A stretch of DNA of 64,000 nucleotides from UBA8389 sp035719105 (GTDB lineage Bacteria > Bacteroidota > Bacteroidia > Bacteroidales > UBA1402): the NCBI GenBank assembly GCA_035719105.1, contig DASTGN010000007.1, forward strand, positions 124,001 to 188,000, in the 5' to 3' direction. A program made the translations under genes and the position numbers. Shown here piece by piece: positions 18,201-24,301 of the stretch. The notes beneath the pieces were generated by a model. The model was not told the DNA's origin and did no database searches. It worked only from the letters and a program-made list of their open reading frames with translations. Each line of letters opens with the position of its first letter. Position 1 is the first letter of the stretch.

Positions 18201-19619
18201 ACAATTTGTCGTATTGGCATCCAATCGAATACCACTTGATTCATTGGCGTGATTGAAGAAATTATACACATCGTTGTTTCGAATCGTAATCTTGCTATTT
18301 TCCCTATTGAGCGTACCGCTTGAATAAACGGCATTGAATGGTCGAGTGGCTGAAGTGTTTCCTACACCGGAAATTTTACAATATTCGATGATGTTATCAT
18401 CGTTCCCAGAACCCGCAGCGGAACTGGTAGAAAAAACAACCACGCCGGTGGTTGCGGCCGCCCCGTTCCCTTGAAGGGTGCAATACTTTACCGTGTTGTT
18501 GCATGCATCTTGAATAAATAAAATCGTACTGGCACTTGATCCCGTATTGGTATTGACGAATGTAAGCGTAGGGAACGCATTGGTTTGCAACAAACTACCA
18601 TTTATAGTAACCCCATCAGCACCATTTAATTTCAACAAGGCATCATTAATGTTTCCACTAACCGTCAGGTTTGGATTGGCTGGGTAAATCAATAAGGAAG
18701 TAAAACTGGAACTGCCGCTGCCACTTGGATTGAGCACTGCAGATGCCGTTTCATTGGTGCTTGCCAGAATTTGAATCGTAATGATTCCTTTATGAGTTCC
18801 AGCATTGATGGCATCAAAAGCACTTTTTAAATTGGTATAATAGCCACTTAAGGTCCCTTGAGTAGCATCAACCTGTACCGGCAATGGAGTGATAACCACC
18901 AAACCATTCGCGCCGGTTCCTCCGGTGTAATTACTCGAAGACCTGAAGCCCCCACTTCCACCACCTCCGTAAGTGCCGCCCGAATTGCCATCACCATTTG
19001 CGGTTAAACCGTTTGCACCAGTACCACCATACTGGATTTTCCCTGCACCACCCGTAGAAGCTGTTGCATTGAAGCCAGCGCCAGTGTTTCCGGCACCACC
19101 ACCTCCACCCCCGGAGTATTTCGAACCGCTGTTCAGCCCGTTCGCACCGTTTCCACCAGCGTAAACCGTTGTGCCAACGCTATTTGCCACTGAACCGCCA
19201 GCCCCTGCAGTAATTTGTTTGTTGGTTCCACCTCTACCACCTTCGGCAACGACTGTAGTCCCATAGTAGGAATTTCCTCCGTTTGCACCAGCAGCTCCGC
19301 CAGGCCCGACAAATACCGAGATGGAAGTCTGACCAGACACATCCACGATTCCACTGGCGTAAGCACCGCCACCACCACCACCACAAGGTATTGAAGTGTT
19401 TGTAGGAGCGCCGCCGCCACCACCGCCACCCCAGCATTCAATTCGAACTCTGGTTATCCCAGCAGGTATGTTGTAGGTGTTTGCTCCTGTCGCAGTCAAT
19501 AGCGTTTGTGCAAAAAGCATGCCTGTGCTGCCTAGTGCAAAAAACAAGAAAGCCAAAATGAGCTTCCTGAAAACGGATGAAACGTGTTGACTTTTCGAAT
19601 TGGATAGTTTGATCATCAT
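12267..19619 (-). CDS. Giant T9SS-exported beta-helix surface protein with glycine-rich head
   Basis: 2450 residues. A signal peptide (about 1-38, ending GMLFAQ) is followed by a glycine-rich domain (about 45-245, with several runs of five to seven glycines). Two long right-handed beta-helix modules follow, each opening with a near-identical LKSAFDAINAG motif at about residues 260 and 1025, so an approximately 765-residue unit is duplicated. Then come shorter repeats around NNASNVTLSG and NNASNVSLSG. The last 75 residues form a type A T9SS sorting domain (IRVSDVQGRQKFY, SRGVYVVNVIG, QSFKVVY). Such proteins cross the outer membrane through the T9SS and are anchored on or released from the surface. 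Adhesion is a likely role but not shown. ATGs at 19619 and 19616 are equivalent. It has its own promoter and operator (19661-19752). Confidence 0.88.
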   Translation of the reverse strand: MMIKLSNSKSQHVSSVFRKLILAFLFFALGSTGMLFAQTLLTATGANTYNIPAGITRVRIECWGGGGGGGAPTNTSIPCGGGGGGAYASGIVDVSGQTSISVFVGPGGAAGANGGNSYYGTTVVAEGGRGGTNKQITAGAGGSVANSVGTTVYAGGNGANGLNSGSKYSGGGGGGAGNTGAGFNATASTGGAGKIQYGGTGANGLTANGDGNSGGTYGGGGSGGFRSSSNYTGGTGANGLVVITPLPVQVDATQGTLSGYYTNLKSAFDAINAGTHKGIITIQILASTNETASAVLNPSGSGSSSFTSLLIYPANPNLTVSGNINDALLKLNGADGVTINGSLLQTNAFPTLTFVNTNTGSSASTILFIQDACNNTVKYCTLQGNGAAATTGVVVFSTSSAAGSGNDDNIIEYCKISGVGNTSATRPFNAVYSSGTLNRENSKITIRNNDVYNFFNHANESSGIRLDANTTNCTIRDNNFYETSSYVSTVASAHRVIYLNNSAGYFTIQGNYIGGSGPKASGVWTKSGSNNSFLGISLSVKSDSITNVQGNVIRNMNFTNAEDSTWIGIHAIKGKVRIGTLMSDTIGAGVGTGSIALSYTTASGALYGIQISSTDSVFVHNNVIGSITTTNLATAATSIYGIYKSNVGGAVSIQNNKVGGSTTPNSIYASSAATGTVQNLIGIYSGSSTSALIKDNEISNLTNATTSNLVSLTRGIRTMNGVNAITGNIVHDLSSLSSNGSNYLNTQLVGIDQLSEAAGTTQLVQGNTVYSLKNTTTAKIEMYGIFYKGPTTGVSSLDRNFVHTFNIVSTDQAYLHGLSVQSGACRVTNNVIFLGNNITTGCFIWGIWSGSASAMEFYHNTIYLSGQATTGASNTYAFRDISVGSTNRTLKNNIFWNARSNTNAVVSHFALFLNNENGTVTIDYNDYQYTQGFAQVSGVTYATFSPSWKIGYDANSLNKDPLLTNLGGTHASDYQSGTSLPCIKILAVDADYGYKVRPASATMGAWEFTNNPVEIWKNGSKQNVFVNLKSAFDAINAGTYTGSLTIKITSNTLETGSAILYNSGNTDAGRNSNYTSIVIYPTRTEIQIKGNITGVLVDLNGADNVRFDGRVNLTGSSSDIHLINTSLDASSATLRFINSAENDTIQYCYLKGASPSATSGIVCLSTSSTGNGNDNNIIRNCRFTNPSVAESAKVYNALYSYGSAGRENSGVQLTDNYFYDFRSQNTNSNGILIDAYSTDFTISGNSFYATSTMVTTADLRLRAIAIDNVTGNNFLISGNYIGGQAPLCQGANLELGTQKARVLDYQPIYLNVGSTTATSVQGNTIANFQCYSTSSTPFTGIYLQAGAFNVGTVTGNIIGAPVGSGNILLTDSLVGMATSYGIYVNTTDATQIYNNSIGGITTSNFGTTSGHSFYGIYKPNQLGALNVSNNLVGSLTTAQSIHTSSQSTSDAQVVCGIKSLGSGSVAMNGNSIANLQNGSTGAAASNSAYGIWIQNNGVSQALVDHNFVYELSSSSTNTGNLVVGLYLDGGFVQVSNNIVSLGYNKTYNYYVLGIYDVGLSGQISNIYHNTSYISGTYSFSGTIATAYSASYFKANNAGTSVLQNNIFYNNSVNGSSRQYALFFANALGGTLTVDYNDYYTSGSYLGYFNGSRKSGSIIVNNQDVNSISIDPVFANAYSTDPTGYKQTIDLIGVVGTGVVSDFGLFTRSTTFPCLGAWERINKWKGNVSVDFNTPGNWTAGVVPSNWDNVVFDENPIRPCLMDQQRNVTDIVNAQSAYRFVLNGYTLNIKGKMLFTNGAQVDATVSGSTLTYVGTSPQTLNASSLYNYAVYNLNINNASNVTLSGSLKLLNSLSASTGKLNASDIGTTLQFEGGVAQTLDGNSLLDNKLYDMVVNNASNVSLSGTLVLLHTLSATSGRLNALTGSTVIYSGTDPQSIDGNCYLNDKAYNLTASNPLGLALNTNFTIDNDLTISTGSSMTVPENKGLTVTGLISNIAGTGGLQLKSSALGTASLIQMNNGVAATVERYIDGDTCAWHFLSSPVANQSISGTWTPPGTFGDGTGYDLYVWDEPASCWVYNLNNDVAPTWSSIHTVNNFINGRGYLYAVQALTPTKQFVGNLNAGDVPQPLTINSAGIYKGFNLIGNPYPSSMDWNSAVGFDRSMLDANGGGYFIWTWSTTANNYGVYNSSDADGVGTNNVTRYIAPMQAFFVKAATAGTFAFHNAGRVHDGASVWLKSAQRSSTPGVRLMVSSTAGSDEIKFDFGYAVNQEGAVKLFSPVLTAPSLFMNCGGVEYSTRHLTDTKSNNYIPVNFKPGVSGQYTIKGMFDPSNVGSIILEDRQTGTMFNMDGGESYIFQASVSDAPERFVLHFGTITPIIDDIRPSIWMNEGELNVYLENMVGDFTIRVSDVQGRQKFYKKMSGSERCSVPLYSRGVYVVNVIGRVKSQSFKVVY

Positions 19620-19660
19620 GCAAATGAGTTCATTTACTTTCGGGCATTAAACACCAACTA

Positions 19661-19668
19661 CAAATATA
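19661..19668 (-). promoter_or_regulatory. -7 box of the giant T9SS protein gene
   Basis: Minus strand TATATTTG, full match to TAnnTTTG, 42 bp before the ATG at 19619. No -33 element is evident. The 14-bp shared element starts 66 bp upstream. Confidence 0.55.
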
Positions 19669-19733
19669 CAGGCAATAACTCGTCGGGTTTTTGGTGCACC
19701 AGCATCATTACAGAAACAATCATTCGGTCAAAA

Positions 19734-19752
19734 GGATACAAAAAGGATCGTT
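19734..19752 (-). promoter_or_regulatory. GGATACAA repeat operator upstream of the giant T9SS protein gene
   Basis: Plus strand GGATACAA at 19734 and the half-match GGATCGTT at 19745, 11 bp apart, 66 and 77 bp upstream of the -7 box. The 14-bp core 19734-19747 is identical to those at 11472 and 12224. An AGAAACAAT at 19712 is also found before the core at 12201. The element sits just past the stop of the response regulator gene (19771). Confidence 0.65.
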
Positions 19753-19770
19753 TCGTGGGCTTCAGCCTGA

Positions 19771-20601
19771 TTAAATTGAGAAAAGATACCCCACTAGGTT
19801 ATCGTCGTTAGTCAGATTCATCTTCTTTCTGAGTCGAGTTCGCGCAATTCGGACGCTATCGTAGGTTTGAAAGGTCATGCCAGCTATTTCTTTTGTGGAA
19901 AGGTTGAGACGAAGGAAAAAGCAAAGCTTGATTTCAGCAGGTGTAAGATTGGGATGCTTAATGCCTAAGTTCCGGTAAAATTCCTGATCACTTTCTTTTA
20001 TCCGGCTTTCGAACTGGTTCCAGGAACTTTCGGAGAAATCGGAATTAAGCTCGTTGATAATGCGGTCCAAATAAGGACTAACGGCCTCGGGTTCCGATTT
20101 CAAAAGATTCTTTACTTGTTTGAGTTCAGAAATGTACTTATGCTTAAACTCTTCGTTTTGAACGTTTCTTAGGGAAATGGCAGCAACTTCCCGCTTTTGA
20201 GCCTCAATGACTTGCTTGTGATAATCGTTGGTCTGCAGAACCGACTTCACCCTTGCCATCAATTCAATCGCTTCAAATGGTTTTCGAATGTAATCGACTA
20301 CGCCAGTATTAAAAGCCTTTTCGAGGTCGGATTTCTCAGACAGGCAAGTAATCATTATCACTGGAATCTGAGCTGTTTCGACATCTTCTTTTAAAATCTC
20401 GATGGATCTGAGCCCATCAATTCCCGGCATCTGCCAGTCCATCAGAATAAGATCCGGCTTGGCTTCCTGAGCTTTTTTAATGGCTGAAGGGCCGTCAAAT
20501 GCGACTGATAGCTCACACTCCATATTTTTAGAAAGAACAACAGAGATCAGGGAAACGGAATAGGGATTGTCGTCGACAATCAGTATATGGTGCTTATTCA
20601 T
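19771..20601 (-). CDS. Response regulator with LuxR-like helix-turn-helix output domain
   Basis: 276 residues. A receiver domain (1-125) has the acidic pair in ILIVDDNP, the phospho-acceptor Asp in LILMDWQMPGIDG and the conserved Lys in DYIRKPF. A helical linker (about 130-210) follows, and then a Bacteroidetes-type LuxR-like HTH (LTPAEIKLCFFLRLNLSTKE, then SVRIARTRLRKKMNL). I start it at the ATG at 20601; the frame also allows TTG at 20607. It is transcribed toward the giant surface protein gene, whose operator lies just past its stop. That makes it the first candidate to bind the GGATACAA elements. No partner kinase is adjacent on its strand; the divergent kinase at 20892 is the obvious candidate. 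Confidence 0.88.
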   Translation of the reverse strand: MNKHHILIVDDNPYSVSLISVVLSKNMECELSVAFDGPSAIKKAQEAKPDLILMDWQMPGIDGLRSIEILKEDVETAQIPVIMITCLSEKSDLEKAFNTGVVDYIRKPFEAIELMARVKSVLQTNDYHKQVIEAQKREVAAISLRNVQNEEFKHKYISELKQVKNLLKSEPEAVSPYLDRIINELNSDFSESSWNQFESRIKESDQEFYRNLGIKHPNLTPAEIKLCFFLRLNLSTKEIAGMTFQTYDSVRIARTRLRKKMNLTNDDNLVGYLFSI

Positions 20602-20860
20602 AATCAAGGTTCGGTTTACTGCGTGAAGTTAAAATATATCGTCTAATAATCAAAATATTCATTATGTATTTTATGCATCGGCGCATTGTGAATCGATCAA
20701 TAGCACAACTTTACCTATTATGAACATGACAATCATCACAATTAGTTTTATATTTAATTCCAATTAATCTTTTGTTTTCATATAATTCATATTGATAGGA
20801 TGGTGTACAAAATTTATTTTCTTACTTCTGAAAACAAGCTGTAATATTCTTGAAATATTT

Positions 20861-20868
20861 TATCTTTG
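20861..20868 (+). promoter_or_regulatory. -7 box of the histidine kinase gene
   Basis: TATCTTTG, full match, 23 bp before the ATG at 20892. It lies downstream of the in-frame ATG at 20850 and so rules that codon out as start. The rest of the 290-bp gap 20602-20891 is AT-rich with no other feature I can support. Confidence 0.6.
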
Positions 20869-20891
20869 CTAAACTGAAAAACATCATCTTC

Positions 20892-21983
20892 ATGCATGCA
20901 CTGCCGAATATACTTATCGTTGACGACAACTCTACCAACCTTTTGTATCTGGAAATCATCCTAAGGAATATACCTGCGAAGTTGATTAAAGCACTTTCTG
21001 GTGCAGAAGCACTTTCTTTAGTCAATGATTCTGAATTGTCACTGGCCATTTTAGATGTCCAAATGCCGGAAATGAACGGATACGAACTCGCCGTTTTGCT
21101 GAATGAAAACCGAGCGGAAAACAAAGTTCCCATCATTTTTCTGACAGCCAATTTTCCCGAAAACGCAAGAGTATTGGAGGGTTATAAAGCAGGCGCCGTG
21201 GATTACATTGTCAAGCCCTTGAATGAGGTAATACTCATCAGCAAGATCAAGATATTTCTGGAAATGTACTGGCAAAAACAACGCATCATCGACGATACGG
21301 AAAAACTGAGGATTTCAGAAGAGGAAACCAGGATTGCCAAAGAAAAAGTTGAGGAATTGAACCAATATCAAATCAAGGCATTAGAAGATGAGCGGGCTCA
21401 AATTTCCCTGCAAGTCCATGATGAATTGGGTCAATCCATGACCGCCTTGAAAATGGATTTGAATTGGGTAAAGCAGAATCTGAATGATACCGACCTAGCT
21501 GCTCAGAAGATTGATAAAATGATTCAAATGACTGACCAGGTGATTAAAAAGGTCCAACGGATTTCGGCAGAGCTTCATCCAGGCGTTTTGGACGACCTTG
21601 GGCTAATCGCGGCTGTTGAATGGTACTGTGAAGAATTCACGGAACGAACGGGCATTCCATGTTTGCTCTTTCTGGGCGATGCCGAACCTGCTTCAAAATC
21701 ATTGAATTTAGCGTTGTTCAGAATCATTCAAGAATCACTGACCAATGTCATCAGGCATTCTCAAGCCACTAAGGTTTCCATTCAACTTTCCATTGAGCCG
21801 GAAGTTTCGTTGATTATTTCAGATAATGGTGTCGGAATCGGTTCGGATAAATTAGATTCAGGGAAATCATTCGGTTTGATCGGTATGCGTCAAAGGATTA
21901 CTCAATGCGGAGGCACTGTAGATTTCTCGGGGTCACCCGGGAACGGAACTTCTGTCATCGTCAACGTACCCAAAACCAACTAA
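20892..21983 (+). CDS. Soluble hybrid histidine kinase (receiver, HisKA_3, HATPase)
   Basis: 363 residues from the ATG at 20892. N-terminal receiver domain (ILIVDDNSTN; phospho-acceptor in LAILDVQMPEMNG; DYIVKPLNE), a coiled-coil linker near 130-185, a HisKA_3 dimerisation box with the phospho-acceptor His in LQVHDELGQSMTALKMD, and a NarX/DesK-type ATPase domain (IIQESLTNVIRHS, ISDNGVGIG, FGLIGMRQRI). There is no membrane segment, so it receives its signal in the cytosol, probably through phosphorylation of its own receiver. The NarL-type regulator follows 2 bp after its stop and is the likely partner. Confidence 0.92.
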   Translation: MHALPNILIVDDNSTNLLYLEIILRNIPAKLIKALSGAEALSLVNDSELSLAILDVQMPEMNGYELAVLLNENRAENKVPIIFLTANFPENARVLEGYKAGAVDYIVKPLNEVILISKIKIFLEMYWQKQRIIDDTEKLRISEEETRIAKEKVEELNQYQIKALEDERAQISLQVHDELGQSMTALKMDLNWVKQNLNDTDLAAQKIDKMIQMTDQVIKKVQRISAELHPGVLDDLGLIAAVEWYCEEFTERTGIPCLLFLGDAEPASKSLNLALFRIIQESLTNVIRHSQATKVSIQLSIEPEVSLIISDNGVGIGSDKLDSGKSFGLIGMRQRITQCGGTVDFSGSPGNGTSVIVNVPKTN

Positions 21984-21985
21984 AA

Positions 21986-22615
21986 ATGAAAGTGCTCATT
22001 GCCGATGATCATGCCATAGTCAGGGAAGGAGTAAAACAAATAGTAAAAACTCTCCCCGAAGTCAAACTGATAGAAGAAGTTTCTGACGGCATACAGGCTT
22101 TTGCCAAAATCTGTGAAACAAATTACGACATTGTCATTCTGGATATTTCGATGCCAGGCATGACCGGTTTGGATGTCTTACAACGAATGAAAGACAGGGA
22201 CATTAAGACCAAGGTACTCATATTCAGCTTTTATCCGCAGGAACAATATGCCATTCGCGCATTTAAATTAGGAGCCTCCGGTTATCTTTCCAAAGACAGC
22301 GCCTTTGAAGAACTGGCAATGGCCATACGCAAAATCAATGCCGGTGGTAAATACATTTCGGTAGCTCTTGCCGAAAAACTGATCTTTCAGGATGCCGGCA
22401 TGGAAGGCAAGCTCCCTCATGAAACGTTGTCCGAGCGTGAATTCCAGATTATGATCCAACTGGCAAAAGGAAGATCGGTCACTGATATTGCACACACCTT
22501 ATTTATATCTGATAAAACGGTCAGCACTTACAAGATGCGTGTTCTTGAAAAAATGAACATGAAAACAAACGCTGATTTGACGATGTACGCCATAAAAAAC
22601 AATCTGATCGAATAG
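21986..22615 (+). CDS. NarL/FixJ-type response regulator
   Basis: 209 residues from the ATG at 21986; the open frame extends upstream into the kinase gene but only this start gives a normal receiver N-terminus (MKVLIADDHAIVREGV). Receiver domain 1-120 with phospho-acceptor in IVILDISMPGMTG and Lys in GYLSKDSAF. C-terminal LuxR HTH about 145-205 (LSEREFQIMIQLAKGRSV, ISDKTVSTYKMRVLEKMNM). It is translationally linked to the kinase. It probably acts on promoters in this locus; which ones cannot be read from sequence. Confidence 0.93.
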   Translation: MKVLIADDHAIVREGVKQIVKTLPEVKLIEEVSDGIQAFAKICETNYDIVILDISMPGMTGLDVLQRMKDRDIKTKVLIFSFYPQEQYAIRAFKLGASGYLSKDSAFEELAMAIRKINAGGKYISVALAEKLIFQDAGMEGKLPHETLSEREFQIMIQLAKGRSVTDIAHTLFISDKTVSTYKMRVLEKMNMKTNADLTMYAIKNNLIE

Positions 22616-22632
22616 CCTGCAAAACTTTTCTT

Positions 22633-22648
22633 GTAAGGCGAGCCTTAC
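22633..22648. repeat. Palindrome after the NarL-type regulator
   Basis: GTAAGGC and GCCTTAC form a perfect 7-bp inverted repeat with a 2-bp centre, 18 bp after the regulator stop. There is no T run after it, so it is a poor terminator. It may be a protein-binding site upstream of the promoter at 22716. Confidence 0.4.
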
Positions 22649-22693
22649 CAATGATTCAGAATCCCTCACCTTAAGATGACATGAACCCCTTTC

Positions 22694-22723
22694 AGAGCGC
22701 CCCATAAAGGCGCTCTATCTTTG
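22694..22723 (+). promoter_or_regulatory. Promoter with overlapping 8-bp inverted repeat, before the DUF4402-like gene
   Basis: AGAGCGCC (22694-22701) and GGCGCTCT (22709-22716) form a perfect inverted repeat with a 7-bp spacer. Its last base is the first base of the -7 box TATCTTTG (22716-22723). The ATG is at 22754. A dimeric regulator bound here would sit over the region where the polymerase binds; alternatively the hairpin ends the upstream transcript. Confidence 0.5.
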
Positions 22724-22753
22724 TAGTATAAATCTCGACCAAACTACAAGGAT

Positions 22754-23242
22754 ATGTGTTCAGTTCGAAACCTCTTATTATTAGCAGCCATGATTGGAAT
22801 CTCATTCCAATCATTTGCTCAATCCGGAAGAGGTCCGATGTCTACTACCGCTATTGGTCATATGGCTGTTACGTTGCTTTCACCTGCTACCGTAAGCAGC
22901 GTTCAAGATCTTAGCTTCAACAATGTTCCCCTTCGCAACGCTTCAAGCATCACCGCTTCAGAAAATTCAACAAATCTAAGCACAATTAATGGTAATGTAC
23001 AAATGGGATCCCTGAAAGTTCAAGGAAATAAATCAACATATTCTGTAACCGTAAGCAATCGCTCTTATGGTTTCAATCACAAAGGTTCGAACATTTCGAT
23101 CGGAAATTTCTCAACCTATACCAATACAGATGTCAATGGTGCAAGCACCATCTTCATAGGAGCCACAATGGACGTAAAAAAAGCAGCAGTCGACACTTAT
23201 CAAAATGAGTCGCCTCTTGCTGTTACGGTCAATTACAATTAA
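22754..23242 (+). CDS. Divergent DUF4402-like subunit next to the two-component genes
   Basis: 162 residues with a signal peptide (MCSVRNLLLLAAMIGISFQS, cut near FAQ). The mature protein has an alternating segment before LSFNNVPL, in the position of the LxFG motif of the other DUF4402 proteins, and ends in PLAVTVNYN, like the terminal strands of the other subunits. It is clearly more divergent: the glycine of the FG motif is Asn, and the terminal Gly-Tyr-Ser-Gly is absent. It has its own promoter. Separation from the chaperone-usher operon suggests a subunit or sensor under separate control, but assignment to the same fibre is inference. Confidence 0.65.
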   Translation: MCSVRNLLLLAAMIGISFQSFAQSGRGPMSTTAIGHMAVTLLSPATVSSVQDLSFNNVPLRNASSITASENSTNLSTINGNVQMGSLKVQGNKSTYSVTVSNRSYGFNHKGSNISIGNFSTYTNTDVNGASTIFIGATMDVKKAAVDTYQNESPLAVTVNYN

Positions 23243-23251
23243 CTCCAATGG

Positions 23252-23312
23252 CTGGAAGTTTACTTCCAGAGGTCCCACCACCATCAAAGGAGTTTATATG
23301 GTGGGTGTTTTA
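23252..23312 (+). terminator. Double hairpin after the DUF4402-like gene
   Basis: The first hairpin is CTGGAAGT with ACTTCCAG (23252-23269), 9 bp past the stop. The second, CCACCAT with ATGGTGG (23278-23304), is followed by a T-rich stretch. Together they look like an intrinsic terminator. The rest of the 297-bp gap up to 23540 holds no gene or promoter I can support. Confidence 0.5.
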
Positions 23313-23539
23313 TTTAAAAGTAGTTTAGGTAGAGCAAGCAGGTATTCTGTGAAGAATGCCTGCTTGAATTTACAAAAACTATGGCGTTGTAAGGGTTCCC
23401 CTACAAAGATTTCAGAAATATCGGAAGTCTATATCTCCAACCCCTTTCAACGTTCAATTTTGGACAGACTTAAATTTGCCGAAGCTACTTAATCGATTCG
23501 TTTCGTTTTTATAACCTACTACCAAAAAATAAGACAAAC

Positions 23540-23929
23540 ATGAACATTCTACTTGGTGATGACCATTTGATGGTACGTGCAGGAGTCGAACAAATTATTC
23601 GCACACTTCCTGAGGTGGTGCTTATTGAAGAAGTGAATGATGGATACGAATTGTTAAGTAAGGTGGACAGCCATCAATACGATCTAGTCATTATGGACAT
23701 CTCGATTTCAGGAATCTCCGGATTGGACGTACTTCAAAAAATGCGCCACAACAAAAACATGACAAACGTTTTATTATACAGTTTTGACCCACATAAACAA
23801 CAAGCCATGTTTGCTTTGAGGCAAGGCGCATCCGGATATCTGGCAAAAAACAGTGTATTTGAAGAATTGGCAACAGCCATACGACGCATATCAAAAGGTG
23901 GCAAATATGTTTCTGCGGAAACAGCTTGA
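23540..23929 (+). CDS. Receiver-only response regulator, truncated paralogue of the NarL-type regulator
   Basis: 129 residues: a receiver domain alone. It aligns by eye with the regulator at 21986 (GVEQIIRTLPEVVLIEEV against GVKQIVKTLPEVKLIEEV; GASGYLAKNSVFEELA against GASGYLSKDSAFEELA). The acidic pair, the phospho-acceptor Asp (VIMDISISG) and the Lys are kept, so it may still be phosphorylated. The HTH domain is missing: the frame stops right after GGKYVSAETA, and the next frame continues only 13 codons before its own stop. It is either a pseudogene fragment or a phosphate sink that competes with the full regulator. The intact active site favours the second. Confidence 0.75.
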   Translation: MNILLGDDHLMVRAGVEQIIRTLPEVVLIEEVNDGYELLSKVDSHQYDLVIMDISISGISGLDVLQKMRHNKNMTNVLLYSFDPHKQQAMFALRQGASGYLAKNSVFEELATAIRRISKGGKYVSAETA

Positions 23930-23950
23930 GAACATGGTTAAAAATAGATT

Positions 23951-23993
23951 GTAACAAAAAAGGGATGTTTTATTGACATCCCTTTTTTGTTAC
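23951..23993. terminator. Strong bidirectional terminator
   Basis: An 18-bp perfect stem (23951-23968 with 23976-23993) and a 7-nt loop, with six A on one arm and six T on the other. It closes the receiver-only gene on the plus strand and the ferredoxin gene on the minus strand. Confidence 0.85.
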
Positions 23994-24006
23994 GATTCCG
24001 GAGTAA

Positions 24007-24174
24007 TTATGCCGGGTGAATGGATTCTGTTGGACAAACGTCTGCACAGGTGCCACAATCGGTGCATACTTCCGCATCGATCTTATAGATATCGCCTTCG
24101 GAAATAGCTTCTACCGGACATTCATCGATGCAGGTTCCGCAAGCGATGCAATCATCATTGATAACATAAGCCAT
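24007..24174 (-). CDS. Small 2[4Fe-4S] ferredoxin
   Basis: 55 residues, MAYVINDDCIACGTCIDECP at the start and two full Cys-x2-Cys-x2-Cys-x3-Cys-Pro motifs (CIACGTCIDECP and CTDCGTCADVCP). This is the bacterial-type ferredoxin that carries electrons between cytosolic oxidoreductases. It is monocistronic, with a TACATTTG -7 box at 24211-24218 and the strong terminator at 23951 behind it. It is divergent from porT. Confidence 0.95.
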   Translation of the reverse strand: MAYVINDDCIACGTCIDECPVEAISEGDIYKIDAEVCTDCGTCADVCPTESIHPA

Positions 24175-24210
24175 GATTCAATAGAGTTTAATGAGTAAAT
24201 ATTAGCTCGA

Positions 24211-24228
24211 CAAATGTACGTAATTTTG
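24211..24228. promoter_or_regulatory. Back-to-back -7 boxes of ferredoxin and porT
   Basis: CAAATGTA (24211-24218; minus strand TACATTTG) and TAATTTTG (24221-24228, plus strand) are separated by only 2 bp. They would drive ferredoxin leftward and porT rightward. The plus box lies 5 bp before the ATG at 24233, so that codon cannot be the porT start; the ATG at 24302 is used. Confidence 0.6.
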
Positions 24229-24301
24229 GTATGTGTGCAAAAAAAGCGGCAATAATTCATATAAAAAGTCGTTTATTCCTCACGGAGCAATTAACCGAAG
24301 G

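Noticed and set aside
18973..19441. Several ORFs on both strands over the glycine-rich head of the giant protein
   Set aside because: Pro-, Trp- or Val-rich translations that are shadows of the GGN codon runs.
20850..20891. Upstream in-frame ATG for the histidine kinase
   Set aside because: It lies before the TATCTTTG box at 20861-20868, and the receiver domain begins naturally at the ATG at 20892.
22631..22650. Possible TTGTATCC copy of the shared operator before the orphan DUF4402-like gene
   Set aside because: Only TTGTA matches near the expected position, the second copy is absent, and the bases are better explained by the GTAAGGC palindrome.
23205..23492. 95-codon plus-strand ORF after the DUF4402-like gene
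   Set aside because: It starts inside that gene in another frame and runs through both terminator hairpins; the composition is not protein-like.
24233..24301. Upstream in-frame ATG for porT
   Set aside because: It is 5 bp past the -7 box and would add 23 residues ahead of a clear signal peptide.
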